From Thermoplasmatales archaeon ex4484_6 (GTDB lineage Archaea; Thermoplasmatota; Penumbrarchaeia; Penumbrarchaeales; Penumbrarchaeaceae), in the NCBI GenBank assembly GCA_002254385.1, contig NJDO01000039.1, forward strand, positions 1 to 25,756: a DNA stretch of 25,756 nucleotides, read 5' to 3'. A program made the position numbers and the translations under genes. Of the stretch, positions 9,305-15,376 are shown in pieces. Numbering within the stretch: the first letter of the stretch is position 1; every line of letters begins with the position of its first letter. Under the pieces are notes generated by a model. The model had not been told where the DNA came from. It ran no database searches and saw nothing but the letters and a program-made list of their open reading frames with translations.

Positions 9305-10383
9305 TGAACGGGGGATGTTTTTTAGGGATGGGAGCCTTCCGGTATCCAATGGCGCTGTTGGGATTCCAGGCAAGGGCAGTGGCGGTCTTCAGGTTCTTCT
9401 CGCCCGTACTTGCCGTCATCTTCCTCGCATCGGTTCTTGCATTCTTTGCAACCCTCTCCCAGACACAGGTGGAAGCGGCCGTCTTCACCCCCGACGAGGA
9501 TTCCGGTGCGGTGGGGAATGCCGGAGCGGGTCTGGGGAACACACTGCTGTTCATCCTGCCCGCCGTTCTGGGCAGCTTCGGTATAGTGTACATCATCCGA
9601 AAGGGGAAAAGAAGACTGCTGAAGTACATCTTCAGGGGAGCCCTGACCCTGACAACGGGGATCATCCTTGCCTTCTTCATGTTCAAATTGATGGAGTTCA
9701 TGTCCGAGAGGGCATGGTACACCCTCTACTCTCCGGAATTCCACACGACCATCTACACGATTCCCTTTTCCGAATATGATATGCTGGGTTTCATGCTGGG
9801 GGGAATCCTTGCCGGTTATGCGGTAACTTCCATGGTCTTCTCGATGGGATTCCGGAGGACGGACAGGAACGGGGCACTGATCATGATAAGCTCCCTCATG
9901 GGTGCGTTCATGGCAGTCATCCTGCCAACGTGGACAGTTGTCTTTCTCCTCCTTGCCCTGGCCGTGTGGGACATATACGCCGTTTTCCACGGCCCGATCA
10001 AGGACATGGTCGAAATGGAAATGTCCGGGAACATGATGGCAAGATGGGACCCTCTCGGAGACGATTCGGACCAGTTCCCGTTCGAGAACATGACCTACGA
10101 TGCGGGGTCGTGGCAGCTGGGAATAGGCGATCTTGTGTTCTATTCCATGCTGGGGGCCCATTCCCTTTTCTACAGCACCACGTACATTGCCGACAAGGGC
10201 TGGTGGATGCTCCCGTTCTTCTTCGTTCCCGTTGTCATGGCGATACTGATCGGTTTTGCCTACACCATCTACAGATTGACAAAGGGCAGCGGGACCTCCA
10301 TCCTTCCCGGACTCCCGATTCCGATGTTCCTGGGCGTTCTCGTGTTCGGAATGATGATGGCCATCGCAAGATGGGCACTCTAG
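9304..10383 (+). CDS. Presenilin/signal-peptide-peptidase-like intramembrane aspartyl protease
   Basis: A 359-residue polytopic protein with about nine hydrophobic segments, as in presenilin and signal-peptide peptidase. Both catalytic aspartates are visible: WDIY in the sixth segment (D223) and GIGDLVFY in the seventh (D276, the GxGD motif). A PAL-like loop, PGLP (335-338), precedes the last segment, with Gly in place of the usual Ala. A polar loop of about 45 residues separates the two catalytic helices. The family cleaves substrates within the membrane. ATG 9304 overlaps the hel308 stop; GTG 9301 and ATG 9328 are alternatives. The substrate is unknown. The 3' end overlaps the stop of the convergent gene at 10380 by four bases. 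Confidence 0.85.
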   Translation: MNGGCFLGMGAFRYPMALLGFQARAVAVFRFFSPVLAVIFLASVLAFFATLSQTQVEAAVFTPDEDSGAVGNAGAGLGNTLLFILPAVLGSFGIVYIIRKGKRRLLKYIFRGALTLTTGIILAFFMFKLMEFMSERAWYTLYSPEFHTTIYTIPFSEYDMLGFMLGGILAGYAVTSMVFSMGFRRTDRNGALIMISSLMGAFMAVILPTWTVVFLLLALAVWDIYAVFHGPIKDMVEMEMSGNMMARWDPLGDDSDQFPFENMTYDAGSWQLGIGDLVFYSMLGAHSLFYSTTYIADKGWWMLPFFFVPVVMAILIGFAYTIYRLTKGSGTSILPGLPIPMFLGVLVFGMMMAIARWAL

Positions 10384-10875
10384 CCGTGCGGACCCCAGAT
10401 CGATGTCGGCCCGGAGATGATTATCTCCCCTCCCATTATCCTGTCAAGGGGCCATGCTCCAGGATCCCTGGGCATGTTCTCATCCCTGACAACTCCAATA
10501 CCGAGTTCCGCGCTCCCTCTTTGGAGATAGGAGTAGAGCTCCCCCTTAACGGAAGGAGAGTGTTGGCGCACCGAATACGAGGTCGGGGTCCCTGAAGGGA
10601 ATGCGCTTGATGGCCACGAGTTCGATCTCGTCCCCGATCTCCTCGAGGTCCATGCTCCACATGACGGCAAGGACCCTTTTCCCCTCCACCATGAATTCCT
10701 TCATCGCCCGAGGGAGAACGTCCCTCTCGACGAGAACGGGCGGGTCCACATCCAGCCTGTCCGCTACTGTGGTCGCGGTCTCATGCAGGTCTCTTTCGCC
10801 CGCAGGGACGAGCAGGAGCTCGCCTCCCTCCATCCTTCCCCTGATATCATCCAACGATAGCTCTATCCGGTCCAT
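10380..10875 (-). pseudogene. Frameshifted gene of unknown function (one gene in two frames)
   Basis: Reading leftward, ATG 10875 is preceded by GGAGGATGTGAG, a good ribosome site. The first frame (MDRIELSLDDIRGRMEGGEL onward) runs to TAA at 10546-10548. The frame one base further along is open across this stop and continues to a TAG at 10380. Its tail (GELYSYLQRGSAELGIG, then ENMPRDPGAWPLDRIMGGEI) looks like genuine protein and fills the space up to the convergent presenilin stop. Joining them by a +1 shift near 10550-10570 gives about 165 residues. I do not recognise the family; no membrane segment or catalytic motif is obvious. Possible explanations are a real frameshift mutation, a one-base sequencing error, or programmed +1 frameshifting at CGT-TAA. 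Confidence 0.6.
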
Positions 10876-10950
10876 CTCACATCCTCCAGAAAAAAAGAAC
10901 AAGAGGTATGGAAACGGCCCGTCAACCCTTCAGCACCTGCGCTTATGGAA

Positions 10951-10969
10951 CATGCGCTTCATGCGCATG
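10951..10969. repeat. Short hairpin in a gene-free gap
   Basis: Perfect 7-bp arms, CATGCGC and GCGCATG, flank a 5-base loop. The hairpin sits in the roughly 200-base gap (10876-11077) upstream of the frameshifted gene and downstream of the AAA ATPase, both on -. On the - strand a T-rich run (TTGTTCTTTTTTT) lies near 10890-10902, so this may be transcription-end DNA for the ATPase gene. No other feature is visible in the gap. Confidence 0.4.
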
Positions 10970-11077
10970 GAAGAATGCACGTGCTTTGGTCGACAGGGTC
11001 CTTCCATATTCTGTACCCGGCACCGTCAGCTTCCATTTCGTATTTCAAATTTGCCTGCCCTCACGGGTCCCTGTTCT

Positions 11078-12424
11078 TCACTCTTTGCAATATTTCTCTT
11101 CGGCCATCTTCTCGATATCCTTCAGGCTCCAGAGTAACGTATTCTTTTCCCGATCAATATTCTTGAATCCCGACCTGCTTGCAAGAAGGTATATCCTCTC
11201 ATATCCCTTTCCTGCCTTCACAAGCTCCGCTCTTGCCTTGAGAGTGGACAGTTCACCCATCCCCACCTTCCTTGATGTCCATTTGACCTCCCCGAAAAGT
11301 ATTCTTCCGTTCTCGTCATCCAGGGCAACAACATCGATCTCCTCTCCTGATCTGTTCCACCATCTTCCCACCTTGTTAAATTCCGTTCCGATAAGATCCC
11401 TAACAATGGACTCAAATTCATATGAAGCGATTAGAGGCAGATCCTCGATTACTTTCCGCAAAGGGTACTCGAACCGGCCAGATTCCAGATCGGACAGATG
11501 CGATTCCACGTATCTGAACCAGAATCTGGTGAAAGGGTCCTTGATACGGTATATGCCCTTTCGACTGCCTCCAATGGGAGCGGCCCTTTCAATGATGTCG
11601 TAGACCTCCACCAGCTCCTGAAGATATTTTCCCAGACTCTGAACAAGTATCCCGGTGGAATTGGAGATATCCGTTAGTGTTGTGCAGCCCGAGGCAATCG
11701 ACTGCAGTATGGAGAAATAAGTTGTGTAATTCCTTCCGAACTCTTCCAGAAGAACACTCTTCACTTCTGATTTCAGGGGAGCTATTTGAGAGAATACAAG
11801 CCTTTCAAGACTGTTTCTGAATGAGGATACATGAAGACCCTCCATCAACACGTAGTGATAGGGAATACCGCCGAATACCGAATATATGGTGATCTTTTCC
11901 CTGATGTCGTGGATGCCCATATCTTCAAGGATACGGCATATGGTGGGAAATGGAAGGGGAGTGACCCTCATGCTGCCCGTTGTCCTTCCGAAAAGAGGTT
12001 CCTTGGAATCCATGAATATCTTTTTCATCATGCCGACATAGGAACCCACAACAACAATTCCGTAATTGGATGAATTATCCAGTATCTTCTGCATTGTGGA
12101 GAAAAAGGAAGGGTCGGAGAAATGGAAATTCTGGAACTCGTCGAATATTATCGTTTCGGAACATTCCTTCATGAGATATATGAGGAATTCGTCCCAGTTC
12201 TTGAAAGTGGGTATGTAACCGTGACCCTTTCTCACAACTTCGGTGAATTCTTCCAGGAGAATTGCGGGGGATTTCCTGCCAACAAAGAAGTAAAGAGGGT
12301 CTTTGAAAGCCTCAAGGGCAAGGGATGTCTTTCCGATCCTTCTCCTGCCCCACAATACTATGAAAAACGGATGTCCATGTTCCGAAAGGGCCCGGATCTC
12401 ATCGTACCTCCCGTAGAACTTCAT
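11078..12424 (-). CDS. Archaeal AAA ATPase with C-terminal nuclease-like (DUF234-type) domain
   Basis: A 448-residue P-loop ATPase of the archaeal type that carries a DUF234-like end. Walker A is GRRRIGKTS (26-34) and Walker B IIFDEFQNF (92-100), with a sensor strand GIVVVGSYVG (122-131). A winged-helix segment lies near 233-290. The C-terminal domain has E338, EEIDVVALD (D364) and GEVKW (E379, K381), spaced like a PD-(D/E)xK nuclease core. The cellular role of these proteins is poorly known. Start ATG 12424 has no ribosome site and lies just behind a TATA-rich tandem repeat (12435-12464), so translation may be leaderless. The gene is more AT-rich than its neighbours, consistent with mobility between genomes. 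Contrast the truncated ATPase at 836-1939, which lost its P-loop. Confidence 0.85.
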   Translation of the reverse strand: MKFYGRYDEIRALSEHGHPFFIVLWGRRRIGKTSLALEAFKDPLYFFVGRKSPAILLEEFTEVVRKGHGYIPTFKNWDEFLIYLMKECSETIIFDEFQNFHFSDPSFFSTMQKILDNSSNYGIVVVGSYVGMMKKIFMDSKEPLFGRTTGSMRVTPLPFPTICRILEDMGIHDIREKITIYSVFGGIPYHYVLMEGLHVSSFRNSLERLVFSQIAPLKSEVKSVLLEEFGRNYTTYFSILQSIASGCTTLTDISNSTGILVQSLGKYLQELVEVYDIIERAAPIGGSRKGIYRIKDPFTRFWFRYVESHLSDLESGRFEYPLRKVIEDLPLIASYEFESIVRDLIGTEFNKVGRWWNRSGEEIDVVALDDENGRILFGEVKWTSRKVGMGELSTLKARAELVKAGKGYERIYLLASRSGFKNIDREKNTLLWSLKDIEKMAEEKYCKE

Positions 12425-12433
12425 GAGTTGTTA

Positions 12434-12467
12434 TTATACTATTTCGTATTATACTTTTTCGTATAAT
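12434..12467 (-). promoter_or_regulatory. Tandem 15-bp repeat over the ATPase promoter
   Basis: Two adjacent 15-bp units, 12435-12449 and 12450-12464, read TATACTATTTCGTAT and TATACTTTTTCGTAT and differ at one base. A third partial TATA-rich end follows. Read on -, each unit begins ATACGAAA and ends in a TATA-like GTATA. The block lies 11-40 bases upstream of the ATPase ATG, so it covers the probable TATA/BRE region and is well placed to be an operator. Confidence 0.55.
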
Positions 12468-12505
12468 TCCAACTGACAGGTGGGGCCAGGGAGCTCTGCC
12501 GTCGA

Positions 12506-13471
12506 TCACAGGAGCTTCGCCGAGAGCTTCTCGATCATGTCCTTCGTCATGGAGGAGAGATCAAAGGATGGCTCCCACCCCCATTCCCTTCTTGCCGCGG
12601 AATCATCTATGGACTGGGGCCAGGAATCCGCTATTGCCTGCCTGAAGTCCGGTTTGTAGGTGACCTCCAGCTCGGGGATGTGCTTCTTTATCTCGGCTGC
12701 AAGCTCCCCCGCGGAGAACGACATGGAAGCCAGATTGAAATCGCAGTGATGCTCGAGCTTCTCCACAGGAGCTTCCGCCAGATCCATGAGGCCCTTGAGG
12801 GCGTCGGGCATGTACATCATCGGAAGGACCGTGTCCTCCCTCACGAAGCACTCGTATCTCCCGTGCTTGATCGCTTCATAGAATATGGCAACCGCATAGT
12901 CGGTGGTCCCGCCGCCGGGTGGTGTCTCGGAGGAGATAATCCCGGGGTACCGGACACCCCTCACATCCACACCGAACTTTCTGAAATAGTAATCACCCAG
13001 AAGCTCCCCCGCCACCTTGGTGACCCCGTACATTGTCCTTGGTTTGAGAACGGTCTCCTGGGGGGTGTTGATCCTTGGGGTCTCCGGTCCGAAGGCGGCA
13101 ATGGAGGAGGGGTTCATGACCCTGACGAGCTCCTTTTCCCTTGCGCATTCGAGAACGTTCTGGAACCCGTTCATGTTCACATCCCATGCGAGCAGGGGCT
13201 TCTGCTCTCCCACGGCAGAGAGTATGGCGGCCATGTTGTAGATCGTGTCGATGTCATACCTGTCCACGACATCGTCCAGCTGCTCCCTCTTCCTTATATC
13301 GCAGACCTCGACGGGACCCGAATTCTTGATGCGTTCCGACGGCTGGGTCCTGTTTATCCCTGCCACCACGTTGTCGTTTCCGTACTTCTCCCTGAGCACC
13401 ATCACGAGCTCCGATCCTATCTGGCCTGCGGAGCCGGTTACAAGGATCCTCTTCATGGGTCTATCGGACAT
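12506..13471 (-). CDS. tdh: L-threonine 3-dehydrogenase, SDR (epimerase-like) type
   Basis: A 321-residue short-chain dehydrogenase that should oxidise L-threonine with NAD+ to 2-amino-3-ketobutyrate. The nucleotide-binding motif GSAGQIG is at 13-19. The catalytic set is Ser122/Ser123, Tyr148 and Lys152 (PSSIAAFGPE, MYGVTK). The PGIISSETPPGGGTTDYAV and LPMMYMPDALKGL segments match what I recall of the Thermoplasma volcanium enzyme, separating it from general UDP-sugar epimerases. I chose ATG 13471 because GGTGAT ends four bases upstream; the methionine three codons earlier lacks a site. The gene stands alone, about 80 bases downstream of the AAA ATPase start and divergent from tRNA-Val. Sugar epimerase is the alternative, much less likely. 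Confidence 0.85.
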   Translation of the reverse strand: MSDRPMKRILVTGSAGQIGSELVMVLREKYGNDNVVAGINRTQPSERIKNSGPVEVCDIRKREQLDDVVDRYDIDTIYNMAAILSAVGEQKPLLAWDVNMNGFQNVLECAREKELVRVMNPSSIAAFGPETPRINTPQETVLKPRTMYGVTKVAGELLGDYYFRKFGVDVRGVRYPGIISSETPPGGGTTDYAVAIFYEAIKHGRYECFVREDTVLPMMYMPDALKGLMDLAEAPVEKLEHHCDFNLASMSFSAGELAAEIKKHIPELEVTYKPDFRQAIADSWPQSIDDSAARREWGWEPSFDLSSMTKDMIEKLSAKLL

Positions 13472-13552
13472 TGAAATCACCTTAATTCCGGTGGGGTATC
13501 GTATCGCACGATTTCAAGATTTCGTAAAAGGGGCATAACGGGATGAGAAAAG

Positions 13553-13560
13553 ATTTTATG
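13553..13560 (+). promoter_or_regulatory. Probable TATA box of tRNA-Val
   Basis: ATTTTATG is centred about 34 bases before the first base of the mature tRNA. With the usual archaeal spacing of about 26 bases, transcription would begin near 13583 and leave a short leader for RNase P to remove. Confidence 0.45.
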
Positions 13561-13590
13561 GGTCCTGGTGATGGGGAAAAGGAAGCTTCC

Positions 13591-13650
<60 letters not shown>

Positions 13651-13664
<14 letters not shown>

Positions 13665-13779
13665 TTTTTTCATAATTAAAGTCATATTCAAAAAATGGGC
13701 CGGCCCGATATATTTAGAATATAATCTATGACAAGTAAAAAAGCGATAGTAAGCGTCCTGAATTACTTTTTTACGAGTG
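13651..13779 (+). repeat. tRNA-tail structured unit A (129 bp)
   Basis: The unit starts with the tRNA 3' end (TCCGGGTCGGCCCA) and has two hairpins. Hairpin 1: arms 13653-13670 and 13690-13707, 18 bp with a single G-U-type position, 19-base loop; its 5' arm is the tRNA 3' end plus six T. Linker 13708-13734, 27 bases. Hairpin 2: arms 13735-13743 (GTAAAAAAG) and 13766-13774 (CTTTTTTAC), perfect 9 bp, 22-base loop. Five bases follow before the next tRNA-end copy. The T6 run at 13665-13670 may also end tRNA transcription. Confidence 0.8.
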
Positions 13780-13906
13780 TCCGGGTCGGCCCACTTGATT
13801 ATTATTGATTACTAATGGAAAGTGGGCAGACCCGATCAAATCAGGATACAATCTTTGGCCAGCACAAAAACGGATCCAATTATCCGCCATCATTTTTGTG
13901 CGATGG
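13780..13906 (+). repeat. tRNA-tail structured unit B (127 bp)
   Basis: Same plan as the preceding unit. It starts with the identical 14-base tRNA end. Hairpin 1 has arms 13782-13796 and 13820-13834 (15 bp, one mismatch) and a 23-base loop. The linker 13835-13861 is again 27 bases, with 18 of 27 positions identical to unit A. Hairpin 2 has arms 13862-13870 (GCACAAAAA) and 13893-13901 (TTTTTGTGC), perfect 9 bp, with a 22-base loop as in unit A. Five bases precede the third tRNA-end copy at 13907-13920. In hairpin 2 three base pairs differ from unit A and all three changes are compensatory. Confidence 0.8.
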
Positions 13907-13920
13907 TCCGGGTCGGCCCA
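13907..13920 (+). repeat. Third copy of the tRNA-Val 3' end
   Basis: An exact 14-base copy of the tRNA-Val 3' end (T-stem strand, acceptor strand and discriminator). It closes the tandem array and lies 16 bases before the stop of the convergent HTH gene. Repeats of this exact tRNA portion are the usual att signature of tRNA-targeting integrases, but no integrase gene is present. Confidence 0.8.
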
Positions 13921-13936
13921 TCATTGTTCCTCCCTC

Positions 13937-14590
13937 TCAGTATCCTTCAAGGATCCTGGATATCAGTCTTATCTCTGCCTTTCTGAGATGCTCCACTGTG
14001 GTTGCCTTGCTGATACCGAGCTCCTCCGAGAGCTCCTGTGTGTTGATCTTCCTGGGGTATTCGTAGTAGCCCTTCTTCTTTGCCTCGATGATGGTCTCAC
14101 GCTGCCTGTCCGTCAGGGCTTTGAGGATCTCATGTTCATTGAATGCAGGGTTTGTGAAACTGACCTTCTCCACCTCGCCGAGGAACTTCACCAGTTTGAT
14201 GAGCCTGTTCAGCGGTTCATTCTCTCCTATGGCGCTGAAGATGATCATATCCCTGTCGGCCCTGAATGGAGTGTCATAGATCACGTCCAGATCGAACAGC
14301 TTGAACATCCCCGAAAGTTTCTTGCTTCTAGCCACGACCTTGATCAGGACGGTGTATGTCCCCCCTTCCACCTTGAGAACGTTCAGGATCTCCACGCCCT
14401 TCGGGAATTTGATATCATCGAGAGCATGCCCCGGTCTCATGATCAGATCGACGATAACAAGTTTCGACCTTCTCTCGAAATCAAGTTTCAGGAGCTCCCT
14501 TCCTTCCATTTTTTCGACGGATTCGTACATTCCCTTTTGAAGCATCCGGACGAACCTGTTCGGTCGAAGCCGGATTATCACCTTTCTCAT
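13937..14590 (-). CDS. HTH_10 (Bat-type) transcriptional regulator
   Basis: A 217-residue archaeal regulator. The C-terminal part carries the HTH_10 signature: LTDRQRETI (159-167), then a basic linker with YYEYPR, and the helix-turn-helix QELSEELGISKATTVEHLRKA at about 185-205. The N-terminal 150 residues form an unassigned mixed alpha/beta region that may sense a ligand; no cysteines or known cofactor motif are visible there. The ATG at 14590 sits about 26 bases from the centre of the box TTTATATA on -, so the mRNA is probably leaderless. It is divergent from the ABC transporter pair, with two palindromic sites between. This makes it the likely local regulator of the transporter and of itself, by inference from position. 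Confidence 0.88.
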   Translation of the reverse strand: MRKVIIRLRPNRFVRMLQKGMYESVEKMEGRELLKLDFERRSKLVIVDLIMRPGHALDDIKFPKGVEILNVLKVEGGTYTVLIKVVARSKKLSGMFKLFDLDVIYDTPFRADRDMIIFSAIGENEPLNRLIKLVKFLGEVEKVSFTNPAFNEHEILKALTDRQRETIIEAKKKGYYEYPRKINTQELSEELGISKATTVEHLRKAEIRLISRILEGY

Positions 14591-14611
14591 GGTTGCATTA
14601 TTTCCTTCGTA

Positions 14612-14621
14612 TTATATAAAT
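14612..14621. promoter_or_regulatory. TATA box in the HTH/ABC divergent promoter
   Basis: TTATATAAAT reads as TTTATATA on -, placed so that transcription would begin at the HTH start codon (leaderless). On + it could serve the ABC operon with a leader of about 50 bases; the weaker ATGATATTAA at 14643-14652 is an alternative with a leader near 20 bases. Confidence 0.55.
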
Positions 14622-14626
14622 AACCC

Positions 14627-14634
14627 TACATGTA
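14627..14634. promoter_or_regulatory. Palindromic candidate operator 1
   Basis: TACATGTA is a perfect 8-bp palindrome six bases downstream of the TATA box in the divergent promoter. A related TACA-TGTA pair recurs 29 bases on, suggesting paired binding sites for the neighbouring HTH regulator. No binding evidence is available. Confidence 0.35.
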
Positions 14635-14655
14635 CGGCAGGAATGATATTAACCA

Positions 14656-14668
14656 TACATGCATTGTA
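14656..14668. promoter_or_regulatory. Palindromic candidate operator 2
   Basis: TACATGCATTGTA has TACA and TGTA half-sites like the first site, around an ATGCAT core. It overlaps the likely start region of the ABC operon. A regulator bound here would block transcription. Confidence 0.35.
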
Positions 14669-14679
14669 CCACCTAGACC

Positions 14680-14688
14680 GGAGGTGAT
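14680..14688 (+). promoter_or_regulatory. Perfect ribosome binding site deciding the ABC ATPase start
   Basis: GGAGGTGAT is fully complementary to the conserved archaeal 16S 3' end. It ends three bases before CTG 14692, in frame with the ATPase. The permease uses the same geometry (GGTGAT, three bases, TTG). This favours the rare CTG start over GTG 14701. Confidence 0.6.
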
Positions 14689-14691
14689 ATC

Positions 14692-15372
14692 CTGACCCTG
14701 GTGGATGCAAGTTCAATAAACAAGAGCTATGTGACCGGAGGAGAGACCACCCATGTTCTGAGAGGGGCCGATCTGAAACTGGATCGAGGGGAAATGGTGA
14801 TGGTCATGGGGCCCTCGGGGTCGGGGAAGACGACGCTCCTCAATCTCCTTGGAGGAATAGACAGGGCCGACTCCGGGAGCATCAATGTGGATGGGGTGGA
14901 GCTCACCCGGATGGGAAGGAAGGAACTCTCCAGGTTCAGGAGGGAGAAGGTGGGATTCATCTTCCAGTTCTACAACCTCATCCCGACCCTCTCCGCAGGA
15001 GAGAACGTGGAACTGGGAATGGAGTACACCATGAAGGGCAGGGGGGAGATAAGGAGGAAATCGGCAAGATATCTGGAGATGGTGGGTCTGGGGGACAAGA
15101 TGAACAGCTATCCCCAGGAGCTTTCAGGAGGCGAACAGCAGAGGGTAGCCATAGCAAGGGCCCTTGCAAAGGAGCCAGCGATGATACTTGCCGATGAACC
15201 CACCGGGAATGTGGACGAGGAAAGGGAGGGTTCCATAATGGGCATCATGCAGAACCTCAAGGAGGAATTGAAGATGACCTTCCTGATAGTTTCTCACAAT
15301 TCCAGACTCTCGAGGTTCATGGACCGTGTCGTATATCTCAGACACGGAAAGCTCCACGACGGAAGAGGGTGA
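14692..15372 (+). CDS. ABC transporter ATP-binding protein, LolD/MacB type
   Basis: About 226 residues with all ABC motifs: Walker A GPSGSGKTT (40-48), Q-loop FQFYNL (Q92), signature LSGGEQQR (144-151), Walker B ILADEPTG (165-172) and H-loop SHN (H202). The sequence TLVDASSINKSYV at the N-terminus matches the usual opening of this subfamily, which drives MacB/LolCDE-like permeases rather than solute importers. The start is probably CTG 14692; GTG 14701 would trim three residues. The permease follows four bases after the stop, clearly one operon. The divergent HTH_10 gene likely regulates it. Substrate (lipid, peptide or drug) cannot be told from sequence. Confidence 0.92.
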   Translation: MTLVDASSINKSYVTGGETTHVLRGADLKLDRGEMVMVMGPSGSGKTTLLNLLGGIDRADSGSINVDGVELTRMGRKELSRFRREKVGFIFQFYNLIPTLSAGENVELGMEYTMKGRGEIRRKSARYLEMVGLGDKMNSYPQELSGGEQQRVAIARALAKEPAMILADEPTGNVDEEREGSIMGIMQNLKEELKMTFLIVSHNSRLSRFMDRVVYLRHGKLHDGRG

Positions 15373-15376
15373 TGTC

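Noticed and set aside
10908..11603. Open frame on + with a cysteine-rich start (STCAYGTCASCAW)
   Set aside because: Most of it is antisense to the AAA ATPase. The first 45 codons lie in the gap, but there is no ribosome site and the sequence is partly explained by the local hairpin.
12506..13471. UDP-glucose 4-epimerase
   Set aside because: The PGIISSETPPGGGTTDYAV and MYMPDALKGL segments are characteristic of SDR-type threonine dehydrogenase, and no sugar-nucleotide genes are nearby.
13805..14623. Long open frame on + antisense to the HTH_10 gene
   Set aside because: It runs opposite a well-supported regulator and starts inside the tRNA-tail repeat; composition is that of a shadow frame with no recognisable product.
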